Positions 14,772 through 22,994 of a DNA stretch of 64,000 bases are shown here, one piece after another. A program made the translations under genes and the position numbers. Origin of the DNA: Micromonospora sp. NBC_00421 (GTDB taxonomy: Bacteria > Actinomycetota > Actinomycetes > Mycobacteriales > Micromonosporaceae); NCBI RefSeq assembly GCF_036017915.1, contig NZ_CP107929.1, forward strand, positions 682,001-746,000. Reading direction: 5' to 3'. Each line of letters opens with the position of its first letter. Within the stretch, counting starts at the first letter, position 1. The notes below the pieces were generated by a model that did no database searches, had not been told where the DNA came from, and was given only the letters and a program-made list of their open reading frames with translations.

Positions 14772-15202
14772 GGCGTGGCCTTCCGATCCTGCATCCTGAC
14801 CACGCCCGGTTTGCCGCACAGGTCACAGGAGTCGTCGTCGGGGTTGTAGTCGGGGGTTGGGGCGGAGCAGATGACACCCATTGCCTCCCCGCAACTGCAC
14901 GTCAGGGTTCCGGCCCGAGCGTGCGTGTGATGTCCGTAATGCGGGTTTAGTGGTCCGGCGACGCCGCGCATGCCGCAGAGTTCACATGCCCGCTGGCTCA
15001 GATCCTCGTCGGGGTCGATGACCACACAGGTGACCCCCTGGTATTCGCCGCAGCTGCACACGGTGGAGGTGCCGATCAGGTGGGTGTGGTGGGTTCGGTG
15101 CGGATCGGCAGCGGCCTTTTCGGCGAGGCGTGCCGCTTCCCGCCGTTCGGCCCGTTGGCGGGCGCGGGCGGCCATGCGGGCTTCCCAACCGTCGTCGGTC
15201 AC
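14768..15202 (-). CDS. Tandem zinc-binding-repeat protein
   Basis: The GTG at 15202 overlaps the previous stop (GTGA); 144 residues. After a basic, Ala-rich helix, two near-identical ~45-residue units follow. Each runs HHTH, then CSCGExxGVxC, a PD turn, and CxLCGxxGV. The repeated Cys/His spacing strongly suggests two zinc-binding modules that arose by internal duplication. It belongs to the run of zinc-ribbon genes in this part of the early operon. Function is unknown; nucleic-acid or protein binding is plausible. Confidence 0.75.
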   Translation of the reverse strand: MTDDGWEARMAARARQRAERREAARLAEKAAADPHRTHHTHLIGTSTVCSCGEYQGVTCVVIDPDEDLSQRACELCGMRGVAGPLNPHYGHHTHARAGTLTCSCGEAMGVICSAPTPDYNPDDDSCDLCGKPGVVRMQDRKATP

Positions 15203-15774
15203 TGCTTCCCCCACAACTCGTGATAGCCGGGACGGTTGTCGTACACGGCGGCGAGGGCACGCCGCTCCGGGCAGTCTTTGACATGCTCCACGACCGGGTC
15301 GTCGCAGATGCCTTCGTAGCCGCATCCGTCGCAGCAGTCGTCGAACATGCTGCCCATCTCCCCGTTGACGTCGGCGCGTCGGCGGTGGATGGCGAGGATG
15401 CGCCGCTTGAATGCGACCTCACGCAGTTCTCGGTACGGGTCGTGGCGAATGATGTGACCGGCGGCGGACGAGTCCATCTCCACGATCTCGGTGGAGTAGA
15501 CGCGCGGCATCTGCCGGCCTTTCGACGGCCACTGTTCGACGGTGGCGAGGTTGCACGGCTGGCCGGGTTCCGCCACGAACTCGTTGACGACCGGGTTGGG
15601 GGTGGTGGTTTCCCAGTTCGGGCCGTGCACCCACCGCCAGTGGACGCCTGCCGTCGGCGGGGTTGCACCGTCGTCGGCGTACTCGTATGGGCGGTTGCAG
15701 GCGAGCGCCCACCGTTCGTCGTCGTCGATCTGCTTGTGGAGCCAGGCTGCCTGTTCGTCGGTCAAGGTCGCCAC
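15199..15774 (-). CDS. DUF6221 family protein
   Basis: The 191-residue protein shows the DUF6221 pattern. An N-terminal helix (TDEQAAWLHKQIDDDERWAL) and a Trp-rich middle (VHWRWVHGPNWE) precede HIIRHDPYRELREVAFKRRILAIHRR. A small CDGCGYEG zinc knuckle and a C-terminal ERRALAAVYDNRPGYHELW follow. The family is widespread in actinobacteria and their phages, without an assigned role. It overlaps the neighbouring genes on both sides. Confidence 0.83.
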   Translation of the reverse strand: MATLTDEQAAWLHKQIDDDERWALACNRPYEYADDGATPPTAGVHWRWVHGPNWETTTPNPVVNEFVAEPGQPCNLATVEQWPSKGRQMPRVYSTEIVEMDSSAAGHIIRHDPYRELREVAFKRRILAIHRRRADVNGEMGSMFDDCCDGCGYEGICDDPVVEHVKDCPERRALAAVYDNRPGYHELWGKQ

Positions 15775-15953
15775 CCTTTCTGCCAGTTGCGTAGGGCGTA
15801 TGCGAGCAGCATGCGGATCATCTCGGACCGGTTGGGTTCGCCGTCCTCATCGACGATGCCTTCGTCTCTGGCGCGCTGTTCGATGGCGTCGACTGCGGCC
15901 CATGAGGCGAGGAAGTGCACGGAGCGTCGGCCTTGTTTGCGGGCACTGGACAC
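15762..15953 (-). CDS. Ribbon-helix-helix-like small DNA-binding protein
   Basis: This is a 63-residue protein, MSSARKQGRRSVHFLASWAA onward. A basic N-terminal strand is followed by two helices (AAVDAIEQRARDEGI and NRSEMIRMLLAYALRNWQ), resembling MetJ/Arc folds. The GTG start has a near-perfect GGAGGTGA Shine-Dalgarno 7-8 bases upstream, unusually strong for this operon. It may be translated at a high rate as an autoregulator; the target is unknown. Confidence 0.72.
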   Translation of the reverse strand: MSSARKQGRRSVHFLASWAAVDAIEQRARDEGIVDEDGEPNRSEMIRMLLAYALRNWQKGWRP

Positions 15954-16002
15954 ACGTCACCTCCGGTTGCCATTCTACCTGTTCAGGCCATGCGGCGCAC
16001 GA

Positions 16003-16269
16003 TCATTCACGTCCGCATTCCGATCGGTTTCCGTCGTCGTCTTCACTGTGCAGGGCGGGCGAAAACTCGGCGGAAACTCCGGCGGCGTCGAACAGGTCCG
16101 GCCCTTCCTGCCCGTCGTTGCGCGGGTGTGGTGCGGCCGGCGGGATGAGGCCGAGCCGCCGGGCGCACGTCTCCCCGTACCCTGCCCCGTACACCCGACC
16201 CGTGGGGATCGGGTGGTGGCAGCAGATGCAACGGCGTGCGGGTGCGCCCGGCAGCAGCGGCAGTGTCAT
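16003..16269 (-). CDS. DUF6011-like zinc-knuckle protein
   Basis: The ATG at 16269 (MTLPLLPGAPARRCICCHH) overlaps the upstream stop (ATGA); 88 residues. CICCHHPIPTGRVYGAGYGETCARRLGL matches the DUF6011 pattern, in which CxxC and a downstream C form a small zinc site. The C-terminal half is acidic and unstructured. Such proteins are common in Streptomyces and Micromonospora genomes and phages; function is not known. Confidence 0.75.
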   Translation of the reverse strand: MTLPLLPGAPARRCICCHHPIPTGRVYGAGYGETCARRLGLIPPAAPHPRNDGQEGPDLFDAAGVSAEFSPALHSEDDDGNRSECGRE

Positions 16270-16565
16270 CGGCTCGGCTGGTTGGGTCCGCGCTGCATGA
16301 GATGCCAAACGAGCCGCCCGTCAGCGGTGATGGTGCTTCCCCGGTGGTGGATGTCGGATGCGGCCGGGTAGGGCTGGCCGGTGCCGTAGACGCGCAGGTC
16401 GGCGTGGTAGGGGCCGAAGCTGTCGGTGGTCGCCCACACTTCGACCGTGCCCGGGTTGCGGGAGGCGATGTGAACGATTGGGCCGGGCAGGTGGGTGAGG
16501 TTCCAGCGGTCGTTGACGGGCACCTCGTAGCGGAGGATGCGGGCGGTGTCGGTGGGGGCGGTCAT
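16266..16565 (-). CDS. DUF7352-like phage protein
   Basis: The ATG at 16565 overlaps the upstream stop; 99 residues. The core ILRYEVPVNDRWNLTHLPGPIVHIASR, then VEVWATTD and LRVYGTGQPYP, recurs in actinophage proteins that I associate with DUF7352, a small beta-rich fold. It shares four bases with the following DUF6011-like gene. Function is not known. Confidence 0.75.
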   Translation of the reverse strand: MTAPTDTARILRYEVPVNDRWNLTHLPGPIVHIASRNPGTVEVWATTDSFGPYHADLRVYGTGQPYPAASDIHHRGSTITADGRLVWHLMQRGPNQPSR

Positions 16566-17050
16566 CGGTTCTCCTCGGTGGCGTGTTGTTCCGTCGTGGT
16601 GGCTTCTGCGGGGTTGGGGGTGGACGCGGATACCGCCGCGCCACGTTCGGCCGCTGTGGTGGCGCTCAGCGGGCCTGTGGCGTCTTCGAAACCGGCGTCT
16701 CGCCGCCAAGGTTGCGGCCAGCGGCACGCGTGTTGGGCGATGAACCGAAGATGCTCGGCCACCCAGTGCGCGGACACCATGCCGCCGGACTGTTCGAGGG
16801 CGTCAGCCTCGGCGGTGAGCGCCGCCCGCATGCCGGCGATGTTGTTGTGGTCGGCGGCGATCCGCTCGGCGACCTCCCAGGACCACACCATGTCGGCGGG
16901 CATCGGACCCCCGTTGAGCGGACCCATGCCGTTGTGCGAGACGGTCCAGCCGCCGATCTCGTTGTTGGGAACGGCAGTCCAGGGGGCGGCCAGCATGGCG
17001 GTGGTGCGGTCGTCTCCGGTCTGAGCGTCGGCGCTGGGCTGCCCGGTCAC
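16562..17050 (-). CDS. Hypothetical early phage protein
   Basis: The GTG at 17050 overlaps the previous stop (GTGA); 162 residues. A folded core runs PWTAVPNNEIGGWTVSH, VWSWEVAERIAADHNNIAGM and HWVAEHLRFIAQHACRW, and the C-terminus is Ala/Thr-rich and disordered. Similar cores appear in phage proteins that mark available time or usage data in their annotation only as hypothetical. No motif allows a role to be assigned. Confidence 0.7.
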   Translation of the reverse strand: MTGQPSADAQTGDDRTTAMLAAPWTAVPNNEIGGWTVSHNGMGPLNGGPMPADMVWSWEVAERIAADHNNIAGMRAALTAEADALEQSGGMVSAHWVAEHLRFIAQHACRWPQPWRRDAGFEDATGPLSATTAAERGAAVSASTPNPAEATTTEQHATEENR

Positions 17051-17367
17051 AGCTTCACCTCCACGTCCGCCCACGCCCCCACCAGTTGCGACCCGTCCGA
17101 AAACCAGGTGGTCGCGCGGCGGCGTATCCGTATCGGCAGCCGATGGAACCGCTCGGCGGCCCGCAGTTCGGTAGCTAGGTTGATGTCGGCTTTGCCGGCA
17201 GGCCACCGGTAGCCCATGGAGGCGACGGTTCGGCCGTCCGTGCACCGGTCGTCGGTCCATTCGACGTCATACTCGATGATCGTTTCAGCTCCGTCGAGCA
17301 GGCAGCTGTCCCCGTTGAGGGGCAGGCAGATGGCGTGCGAGCACGGGACGGACGGGGTGTCGGTCAC
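17047..17367 (-). CDS. Hypothetical early phage protein
   Basis: The GTG at 17367 overlaps the previous stop (GTGA); 106 residues beginning MTDTPSVPCSHAICLPLNGD. The N-terminal Cys/His group could bind metal. A beta-rich body (IIEYDVEWTDDRC, RLPIRIRRRATTWF) follows. It is coupled at both ends within the early operon. No family is recognised. Confidence 0.66.
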   Translation of the reverse strand: MTDTPSVPCSHAICLPLNGDSCLLDGAETIIEYDVEWTDDRCTDGRTVASMGYRWPAGKADINLATELRAAERFHRLPIRIRRRATTWFSDGSQLVGAWADVEVKL

Positions 17368-17726
17368 GGCGTCTCCTCGGTGGTCTGCTGGCCTTCCCGA
17401 TGCGCCCGGTCGTAGGCGGTGGTCAGGCAGGCGTAGTAGTCGCACAGGTACGCGCCGACGATGCCGTCAGAGGTCGTCGCGTCCCGCCCGCACACGTCGC
17501 ACAGGCGAACCACCTCAACCCGGGTGGCGGTGCCGTTGCGACGCCCGTGGGGGTTGGTCTGCCACAGCATCGTGTGGCGAAGATTGCCGATGTACACGAA
17601 GTGGTCGACGCCCGGCTCGTGGTGGGCTACCAGTCCTTCGGCGGTGATGCTGGTGCCGTCGGCGTAGGTTTCGGTGATGCGGACCCGCGCGCCGACGGGC
17701 GGCTTCCGGGTGGTCGTGTCGGTCAT
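17364..17726 (-). CDS. Hypothetical early phage protein with zinc knuckle
   Basis: The ATG at 17726 has GAGGAG about 7 bases upstream; 120 residues. The N-terminal ~75 residues look like a small SH3/KOW-type barrel (VGARVRITETYADGTSITAEG). A CDVCGRD motif and a second Cys in YLCDYYACL then suggest a zinc site. It may bind nucleic acid, but that is inference. Confidence 0.68.
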   Translation of the reverse strand: MTDTTTRKPPVGARVRITETYADGTSITAEGLVAHHEPGVDHFVYIGNLRHTMLWQTNPHGRRNGTATRVEVVRLCDVCGRDATTSDGIVGAYLCDYYACLTTAYDRAHREGQQTTEETP

Positions 17727-17736
17727 GTGCGTCTCC

Positions 17737-18054
17737 TCAGGGTCGGGTTTGGTCAGGGTTTGGGGCAGGTGACAGCCGGTCGGACACCCCAAAGGCGGGG
17801 TCACCGTGCACGGGGCACGCCACCTGCGCGGCCCTCACAGGGCCACCAATGGCGGCAACCATCACGCACACCCCGCAGTCGTCGAGCGCGTCCCACGGGG
17901 CAATGAACCGGCCGGACGGGGCGGTGTCGGGGATGGGGTGCGAGTCCCAACCGCAGCGGGGGCATGCACCGCCGTCGGCTCCGTGCCATTCGTGTCCGCA
18001 GTCGGGGTGCGGGTCGGTGGGGTCGGGGTGGGTGCCCCACGGCGGGGCGGTCAC
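17737..18054 (-). CDS. Zinc-ribbon phage protein
   Basis: The GTG at 18054 overlaps the previous stop; 105 residues. The N-terminus holds HPDCGHEWHGADGGACPRCGW, a classical zinc-ribbon arrangement. A second Cys pair (DDCGVCVMVA) and ACPVHGD lie further on. It is one of the many Cys-rich microproteins of the operon. Function is unknown. Confidence 0.68.
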   Translation of the reverse strand: MTAPPWGTHPDPTDPHPDCGHEWHGADGGACPRCGWDSHPIPDTAPSGRFIAPWDALDDCGVCVMVAAIGGPVRAAQVACPVHGDPAFGVSDRLSPAPNPDQTRP

Positions 18055-19091
18055 AGCACCCCACCACCCTGCCGCCTGCGTTCCTCCCACAGCAGGTCAC
18101 CGGCGATCGGGGAGATGGACGTGCCGCCACCCGACAGGTCACCGCCGAGACAGCCACCCCCACGACCCCGGTAGCCGCAGTCGAAGCTGGGTCGGGCGTA
18201 GGCACCCTCGTTGCCAGCCAAGTCCACCCGGTCCCAGCACGGCGCGTCCTGCCGATAGCCGGCGGGACCATGCAGGCCAGTGCAGAACGGGCCAGCAGTG
18301 CACTCGATGCGCTGCTCGGTGGGCATGCCGTGCCGCTCGTGGATGAACCGGATGCCGGGGCACGAGGCGAGACGGGCAACATCCGGGTTGTCGGACAGCC
18401 GACCGCCGCGCTCGTACTTCTCGGCCGCACCCCAGCATTCGGCCCGCCCGGCATGAAACGTGGGACCGGGCGCACCCGGAACCAGCCGCGACTCCTCGGG
18501 GAACGTCACCGCCTTCTGCCGGGTGCTGATCGGCTCCAAGCAGTTGGCGCACACCCCCGGCTGCGCGGTCGCCATCAGCCGGTCCATCTTCCGCAACTGG
18601 TGCTGGGTGAGCACCTGCCGGTCCCGTTCCTGGCACGGCCACGGATGCCCGTGACACGAGCACGTCTGGTACGGGTCGGGCAGCCGGTGCCACTTGTAGC
18701 GGCCCGGCCATGACGTGAAGCTGACCTCGCGGGTCCCGTCGTGGAGCCGCTTGAACCCTTTCTCCTCGCCCGGCTTGATGATCACCGGTCCGGCCTGGTG
18801 CCGCAGCACGATGTGGAAGGGCCGGTTTCGGATGAGGGCGATCGACCGTTGCTCGCCGGACAGGCGGGCGACGGAGGCGTCGAGTTTCGCCTGCTGCTTG
18901 TCGGTCATGTCGACGTCGAGGTAGGGGCGGATTTCGTGGACCAGCCACGCCCCGTACCGCCATGCCACGAGGTCGCCAGCTTCGGGGTGGGCGCAGCCGA
19001 GCGATTCGCGGCGGTTGCCGTTCGACGGCTTCCACTGGTCGGGGTCTTGTGCGCCGTTGTTGTACAGGGACGGCAGGGGCAGTTCCTCCAT
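18051..19091 (-). CDS. Conserved hypothetical phage protein with zinc sites
   Basis: Start is either GTG 19094 or ATG 19091; the ATG forms a TGATG overlap with the upstream stop. About 346 residues. The N-terminal half is folded (DLVAWRYGAWLVHEIRPYLDVD, RPFHIVLRHQAG, SWPGRYKWHRLPDPYQTC). The centre has a CANCLEPISTRQKAVTF zinc knuckle, and the C-terminus has several spaced Cys (CPGIRF, CTAGPFC, CWDRV, CGYRG). It resembles unassigned proteins in Micromonospora and Salinispora prophages. It precedes the replication genes' downstream part. Its size and conservation suggest an important but unknown role. Confidence 0.78.
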   Translation of the reverse strand: MEELPLPSLYNNGAQDPDQWKPSNGNRRESLGCAHPEAGDLVAWRYGAWLVHEIRPYLDVDMTDKQQAKLDASVARLSGEQRSIALIRNRPFHIVLRHQAGPVIIKPGEEKGFKRLHDGTREVSFTSWPGRYKWHRLPDPYQTCSCHGHPWPCQERDRQVLTQHQLRKMDRLMATAQPGVCANCLEPISTRQKAVTFPEESRLVPGAPGPTFHAGRAECWGAAEKYERGGRLSDNPDVARLASCPGIRFIHERHGMPTEQRIECTAGPFCTGLHGPAGYRQDAPCWDRVDLAGNEGAYARPSFDCGYRGRGGGCLGGDLSGGGTSISPIAGDLLWEERRRQGGGVL

Positions 19092-19363
19092 CACGGCGTT
19101 ACCTCCATCTGGTGCAGGTCCAGGGCCAGTCGGGCAGCCTCACCACGGCGGGCAGCCGCCAGCAGTTGCGTCTTCACCAACGCCAGCAGTTCGGCGAACT
19201 CCTCGGGGGCGGTGTCATCGGTGGGCACCCTCAGCGACCCGTGCGGCCACTCCGTGCCGGGCCAGCCCATGCGCACGTAGCCGCGCCCTTGGCCCGCAGT
19301 CGTGAACCCGGCAGCGGTCAGAGCAGCCACCATGCGGGTGCCGTCGTTCTCCCGGCCGGTCAC
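19091..19363 (-). CDS. Hypothetical early phage protein
   Basis: A GTG start at 19363 overlaps the previous stop; 90 residues beginning MTGRENDGTRMVAALTAAGF. An amphipathic helix, a small strand region (GYVRMGWPGTEWPHGSLRV) and a long C-terminal helix (FAELLALVKTQLLAAARR) are visible. No family is recognised. Confidence 0.64.
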   Translation of the reverse strand: MTGRENDGTRMVAALTAAGFTTAGQGRGYVRMGWPGTEWPHGSLRVPTDDTAPEEFAELLALVKTQLLAAARRGEAARLALDLHQMEVTP

Positions 19364-19551
19364 GCTGCCACCCCCAACGGTCGGGCCGGCACCAGCGGCG
19401 GGCAGTCCACCAGGTCATGCCCGCACACCCCCGGCAGCAGACACGTCACACCATCCCGGGACGCAGTCACCCGACCATCCGGGCGGACCGTCACCAGCCA
19501 TCCGTTGCGGGCCAGGAAGTCAGCCGACAACCACACCTCACACACCATCAT
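19360..19551 (-). CDS. Small hypothetical phage protein
   Basis: The ATG at 19551 overlaps the primase/helicase stop (TGATG); 63 residues beginning MMVCEVWLSADFLARNGWLV. A short beta sheet with a positively charged turn (VRPDGRVTASRDG) and two Cys near CLLPGVCGHD are visible. Function is not recognised. Confidence 0.62.
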   Translation of the reverse strand: MMVCEVWLSADFLARNGWLVTVRPDGRVTASRDGVTCLLPGVCGHDLVDCPPLVPARPLGVAA

Positions 19552-21206
19552 CAAGACCACCTCGAAGGACCAGTCGGTTTGATTACTCCCGGCGTCACAG
19601 GCTCAGCAGACGGACCCAACGCCACCTTCCACGGCCAGTCACCCGGATCACCCCACGTCAGATAGCCGGGCCAGTTCCGCTGATCCCGCATCCCACGCCA
19701 ATGCCGGATCTCCACATCCATCACCGGCTGACCAGGCTTCGGATCCTTCGACGGAGCGATACCGAAACCGAACTCCGGCCACCGCATCAGCAGACTCGAC
19801 CCCACCGGACGCACCGACCTGCTCTTGCCTGCCTCCCCGTGGCCGGCGTGCGCCTCAATGAACAGGGCACAGTCGGCGGCGGTCCGAACCTTGTCGAGCA
19901 CGGCGACGGTCTTCCGGGCCGCCATCTCGTCCTTGATGTCCGCGTTATGAAGCCGGTAGAACGGGCCAACGAAGAGCATGTCTGGCCTATGAGCGGTCAC
20001 CCGCTCCATCAGCCACTCCTCGGAGTCAGCCCGAGTCAGGTCGATGCCTTCCGGCTTGTGAATGAGCCGCAACATGCCCGGAGCCGGCCGGCAGTTCTGC
20101 TTGATCGTCACCTCGGCGATCTGCCGGTACTTGCGTCGCCCCTGCCGCTCGGAGTTCTCGCAGTCGATGACCAGCACCCGCACCGGGTCGATGCGACGGT
20201 GGTGCAGGAACGGATGAACACCGGCGGCCATCGCCACAGCCATCTGCCGGGCGACCATGCTCTTTCCCAGACCCTCAAAGCCGGTGAACAGCACGCGGTC
20301 GCCGCGTTCCAGAAGCTCCGGGATCAGCCACTTGTACGGTTCGTCCTCAACAGCCAGGAACTCCCACAGGTCCGGAGCCAGGTCGGGCTTGGGGGGTTGC
20401 GCTGACCGCCAGGTGACTTCCATGTCGGCGAGGCTGTGTCCGCTGTTGACGTGGTCGGTGGCGTCCTTGCCCTCTTTCGCCTCCCAGATTTCGATCTCTG
20501 CGGCGATACCGATCAGGCTGTCGCGCACCTGCCGGGCATGGGCCTGTCCGGGTTCATCACGGTCCGCGATGATCATGACTACGGCATCACGGAAGAACTC
20601 GCTGAACTCAGGCTTCCACTTCCCCGCACCACCCGGATTGCAGGTCGCCACCAGGCCGTGCTGTTCAAGGGTGTGAACGTCCTTCTCACCCTCGCAGATG
20701 AACACCAGCTTCCCGGCGGCTACCGCCTCAATGACCTGCGGCAGCCGATACGGAACGCGGCGGGTGTTGCCCAGCTTCCACGACCAGCCGTCTTTGCCAG
20801 TCGGATCCCGTCGACGCTGCAAGAACTTCTTGTCAGGTGACCGGCACACCTGGAACAGCAACTTGCCGGTCTCATCCACGTATTCGTAGGTCGCGGCCCA
20901 GCGGGCGGCACCGGGCTGCATGAGAGGACCGGACCGACGACCCTGCCAGTTGTCCCGCTCGGTCCTCTCGCGCGGCTTGGACAGGTCTTCCCATCCAAGG
21001 TCGAGCTTGGCGAGGATGTCCTCAGGGGCGCAACCGGCGTGGCAGTGGAAGACGACGGGGTGTTCTTTGCCAACCCCGACAGACAGGCTGGCAGAGCCGT
21101 CGTCGTGGGCGGGGCAGCGGGCCATGTAGTTTCCGCCGGACTTCCTGATGCCGTCCAGCTTCGGCAGAACCACCTCGTACAGGGCGTCCACGGTGTCGGC
21201 CGACAT
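19551..21206 (-). CDS. Bifunctional primase/RepA-like helicase
   Basis: The ATG at 21206 overlaps the initiator gene stop (TGATG); 551 residues. Residues ~25-60 carry a CHC2-type zinc site (C31, H34, C55, C59). Residues ~165-255 carry a TOPRIM core (CEGEKD at 171-176, DRDEPG at 215-220). From ~300 there is a RecA-fold AAA_25/RepA helicase domain with P-loop GFEGLGKS (309-316) and Walker B VLVIDCE (344-350). The enzyme would lay primers and unwind the phage replication fork. It lies directly downstream of the initiator, as in other actinophages. All key residues are present. Confidence 0.88.
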   Translation of the reverse strand: MSADTVDALYEVVLPKLDGIRKSGGNYMARCPAHDDGSASLSVGVGKEHPVVFHCHAGCAPEDILAKLDLGWEDLSKPRERTERDNWQGRRSGPLMQPGAARWAATYEYVDETGKLLFQVCRSPDKKFLQRRRDPTGKDGWSWKLGNTRRVPYRLPQVIEAVAAGKLVFICEGEKDVHTLEQHGLVATCNPGGAGKWKPEFSEFFRDAVVMIIADRDEPGQAHARQVRDSLIGIAAEIEIWEAKEGKDATDHVNSGHSLADMEVTWRSAQPPKPDLAPDLWEFLAVEDEPYKWLIPELLERGDRVLFTGFEGLGKSMVARQMAVAMAAGVHPFLHHRRIDPVRVLVIDCENSERQGRRKYRQIAEVTIKQNCRPAPGMLRLIHKPEGIDLTRADSEEWLMERVTAHRPDMLFVGPFYRLHNADIKDEMAARKTVAVLDKVRTAADCALFIEAHAGHGEAGKSRSVRPVGSSLLMRWPEFGFGIAPSKDPKPGQPVMDVEIRHWRGMRDQRNWPGYLTWGDPGDWPWKVALGPSAEPVTPGVIKPTGPSRWS

Positions 21207-22087
21207 CAGTTCTCCCACCACGGGCGCGGGCCAGCGGTGGCGGCGTCAGCCAGTTCGAGGTAGTCGTTGAAGCGCTCCCCGTTAAGCCACGTAGTGGGGT
21301 GGGGGACGTACTTGATGTCGCGTGGCGTCTTGGGGTGGTTGCGGAAGTTCAGAGCGGCGCTGGTCAGCATCTCGGGGTCAACACCGCTGCGGAGCACCTT
21401 CAACCACGCCTTGCGGGCATGCCCCTTGTCGGTCTTGCGGGGGTACGCCTCCCAGAACGCCACCCAGTGCGGGTCGGCGTCGACCTGCTCGCTGGTCCAC
21501 GACTTCTTGGGTGCGGTTGACGGACTCAGATCCGGTTCGGGGTCGGCGGGCACGGGGTTGGGCGTGGCGAACAGCCCGTCAGGGTCAGTCTCCGTCGGCG
21601 CAGCCGATGAGGGAGATACATGCTCCATGCTCCCTGCTACATAAAGAAGCGACGACTCGTCGAGGTGCCGCGCAAACTCATCCGTGCCGCGCGCAGACAG
21701 ATCGTTTTCCGGCTCCGACTTGGGCGTGAGCAGCACAGACCCTTCGTCGTTAGGTCCAGGCAGTTTGGTTGGCACCTTGTCCGGCTCCAACCGCTGATGG
21801 TTCGCCAGCTTCGGCAGGTAGATGAACGTCCCGGCGTGGGTTCGGAACTGCACAACCTTGCCCGCGAGTGCCAGCGAGCTGATGAGCCCGGCGATCGTGT
21901 CCGGCGTCAGGTCGTCGTCGTAGGGGAACAGTTGACCCTTGATGTAGCGGGGGTCGCCACGCAGGCGGCTGTGCTCGTCGGCCAGATTCCACAGGCCGAT
22001 GTACAGCAGGCGGGCATCCCGAGAAACCTGCTCGGCGAGATCCTGGTCTGCCCAATACTCCGGCTTGACGGACCTGATTCGTGCCAC
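21206..22087 (-). CDS. Phage replication initiator / HTH protein
   Basis: The GTG at 22087 (MARIRSVKPEYWADQDLAE) with AGGAG 6 bases upstream gives 293 residues. The N-terminal ~110 residues are a winged-helix replisome-organiser domain common in actinophages. A variable acidic/Pro-rich linker leads to a C-terminal helical domain (HWVAFWEAYPRKTDKGHARKAWLKVL) found in many phage initiator and helicase-loader proteins. It is coupled to the primase/helicase gene. It probably binds the phage origin and recruits the helicase. Confidence 0.82.
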   Translation of the reverse strand: MARIRSVKPEYWADQDLAEQVSRDARLLYIGLWNLADEHSRLRGDPRYIKGQLFPYDDDLTPDTIAGLISSLALAGKVVQFRTHAGTFIYLPKLANHQRLEPDKVPTKLPGPNDEGSVLLTPKSEPENDLSARGTDEFARHLDESSLLYVAGSMEHVSPSSAAPTETDPDGLFATPNPVPADPEPDLSPSTAPKKSWTSEQVDADPHWVAFWEAYPRKTDKGHARKAWLKVLRSGVDPEMLTSAALNFRNHPKTPRDIKYVPHPTTWLNGERFNDYLELADAATAGPRPWWEN

Positions 22088-22134
22088 GGCTGCTCCTATG
22101 GGGTGGTGCGTGAGGATGTCGGGTGTCTGCACTG

Positions 22135-22737
22135 CTAGGCGGCGCGCTGCTGGCCGTGCTCGCCGTGCTCGAAGCGGGCCGAGCGGGCGGCACGGTAGGC
22201 GGCGAGGATGCGCGGGTGGTTGCCGGTGAAGTACCGGTCGTCGGTGATGCGCGGGCAGCCGCAGAGGATTCGGCCGCCACGCGCCTCGAACTGGATGTCG
22301 AAGTGCTCTCCGGCGGGGCAGACACACCAGGCGTAGTGCCAGTCGCCGAGGATGACGATCCCTTCCTCGTACCAGGTGCCGGCCCTTGGTGGACCCTTCC
22401 GGTCGACCTGCGCGGGGTTGGGTGGAGGGCCACAGAACATGGCCGTCTTGTCGTGGTCCCACTTGGTGGCGACCATGCCGGCGAAGTTCTCCCACAGGAG
22501 AACCCCGTCGGGGTCGGCTACGTCAGCCATGGCCGGCTTCACCTCGACGTGCAGGCCAAGCTTCGGCAGGTAGAAGTCGGGCAGGTATCGCTTTGCGGGC
22601 TTCCCGACCTCGAAACCCTGCGACTCGTGCTGCCAGGCCAGGCCGATGTTGTCGAAGAAGACAGCCCATCGGGCCTCGGTGCGGGAGCGGAACAGGCACC
22701 CCGCGTAGCTGGTCTCGATGGCGCGAATGTCGGTCAT
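22135..22737 (-). CDS. Putative PD-(D/E)XK nuclease
   Basis: The ATG at 22737 overlaps the previous stop (ATGA); 200 residues. The core FRSRTEARWAVFFDNIGL, YLPDFYLPKLGLHVEVKP gives a conserved Glu, then PD and ExK, the expected active-site order of the restriction-endonuclease-like fold. This protein type is frequent in phages and mobile elements. A C-terminal Cys-rich stretch (CVCPAGEHF ... ILCGCPRI) may hold a metal. It is encoded just upstream of the replication initiator, so a role in recombination or host-DNA breakdown is plausible. Confidence 0.76.
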   Translation of the reverse strand: MTDIRAIETSYAGCLFRSRTEARWAVFFDNIGLAWQHESQGFEVGKPAKRYLPDFYLPKLGLHVEVKPAMADVADPDGVLLWENFAGMVATKWDHDKTAMFCGPPPNPAQVDRKGPPRAGTWYEEGIVILGDWHYAWCVCPAGEHFDIQFEARGGRILCGCPRITDDRYFTGNHPRILAAYRAARSARFEHGEHGQQRAA

Positions 22738-22898
22738 GCCGCCTCCTCGCCGGGCCATTCGTCGCCGGGTATCTCTTCGAGCACTTGTCGGCGGCGGGCC
22801 CACGTCTTCACGTTGTCGGGCTCGGCCGTCGGGGTGGGTGGCGGGGAAGGGCGGGGGCCGAATCGTTCGGCGGTGAGCTGCTGGATCAGGTCGTCCAC
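22734..22898 (-). CDS. 54-residue early phage protein
   Basis: The GTG at 22898 (MDDLIQQLTAERFGPRPSP) has GAGGAGG 6-7 bases upstream and overlaps the nuclease gene by ATGA. The N-terminal helix, Pro-rich linker and C-terminal helix (NVKTWARRRQVLEEIPGDEW) suggest a small adaptor. It is the first minus-strand gene after the divergent Phd-like gene, so a minus promoter probably lies in 22,900-22,990. Confidence 0.66.
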   Translation of the reverse strand: MDDLIQQLTAERFGPRPSPPPTPTAEPDNVKTWARRRQVLEEIPGDEWPGEEAA

Positions 22899-22945
22899 GC
22901 GAAGCCTCCTCGCGTTAGGGATGCGGGTCTGTTGATGACCTCGCC

Positions 22946-22963
22946 TAAGATAGCGTACGCTAT
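22946..22963. promoter_or_regulatory. Palindromic operator over a divergent promoter
   Basis: TAAGAT (22946-22951) is a good actinobacterial -10. Overlapping it is the perfect 14-bp palindrome ATAGCGTACGCTAT (22950-22963), so a bound protein would cover the transcription start. It lies between the divergent Phd-like gene and the 54-residue gene. Antitoxins of the Phd class normally repress their own promoters through such palindromes, so autoregulation is the simplest reading. Confidence 0.55.
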
Positions 22964-22994
22964 GTACAGCACGTACGCCAGTTACCTTATGGAC

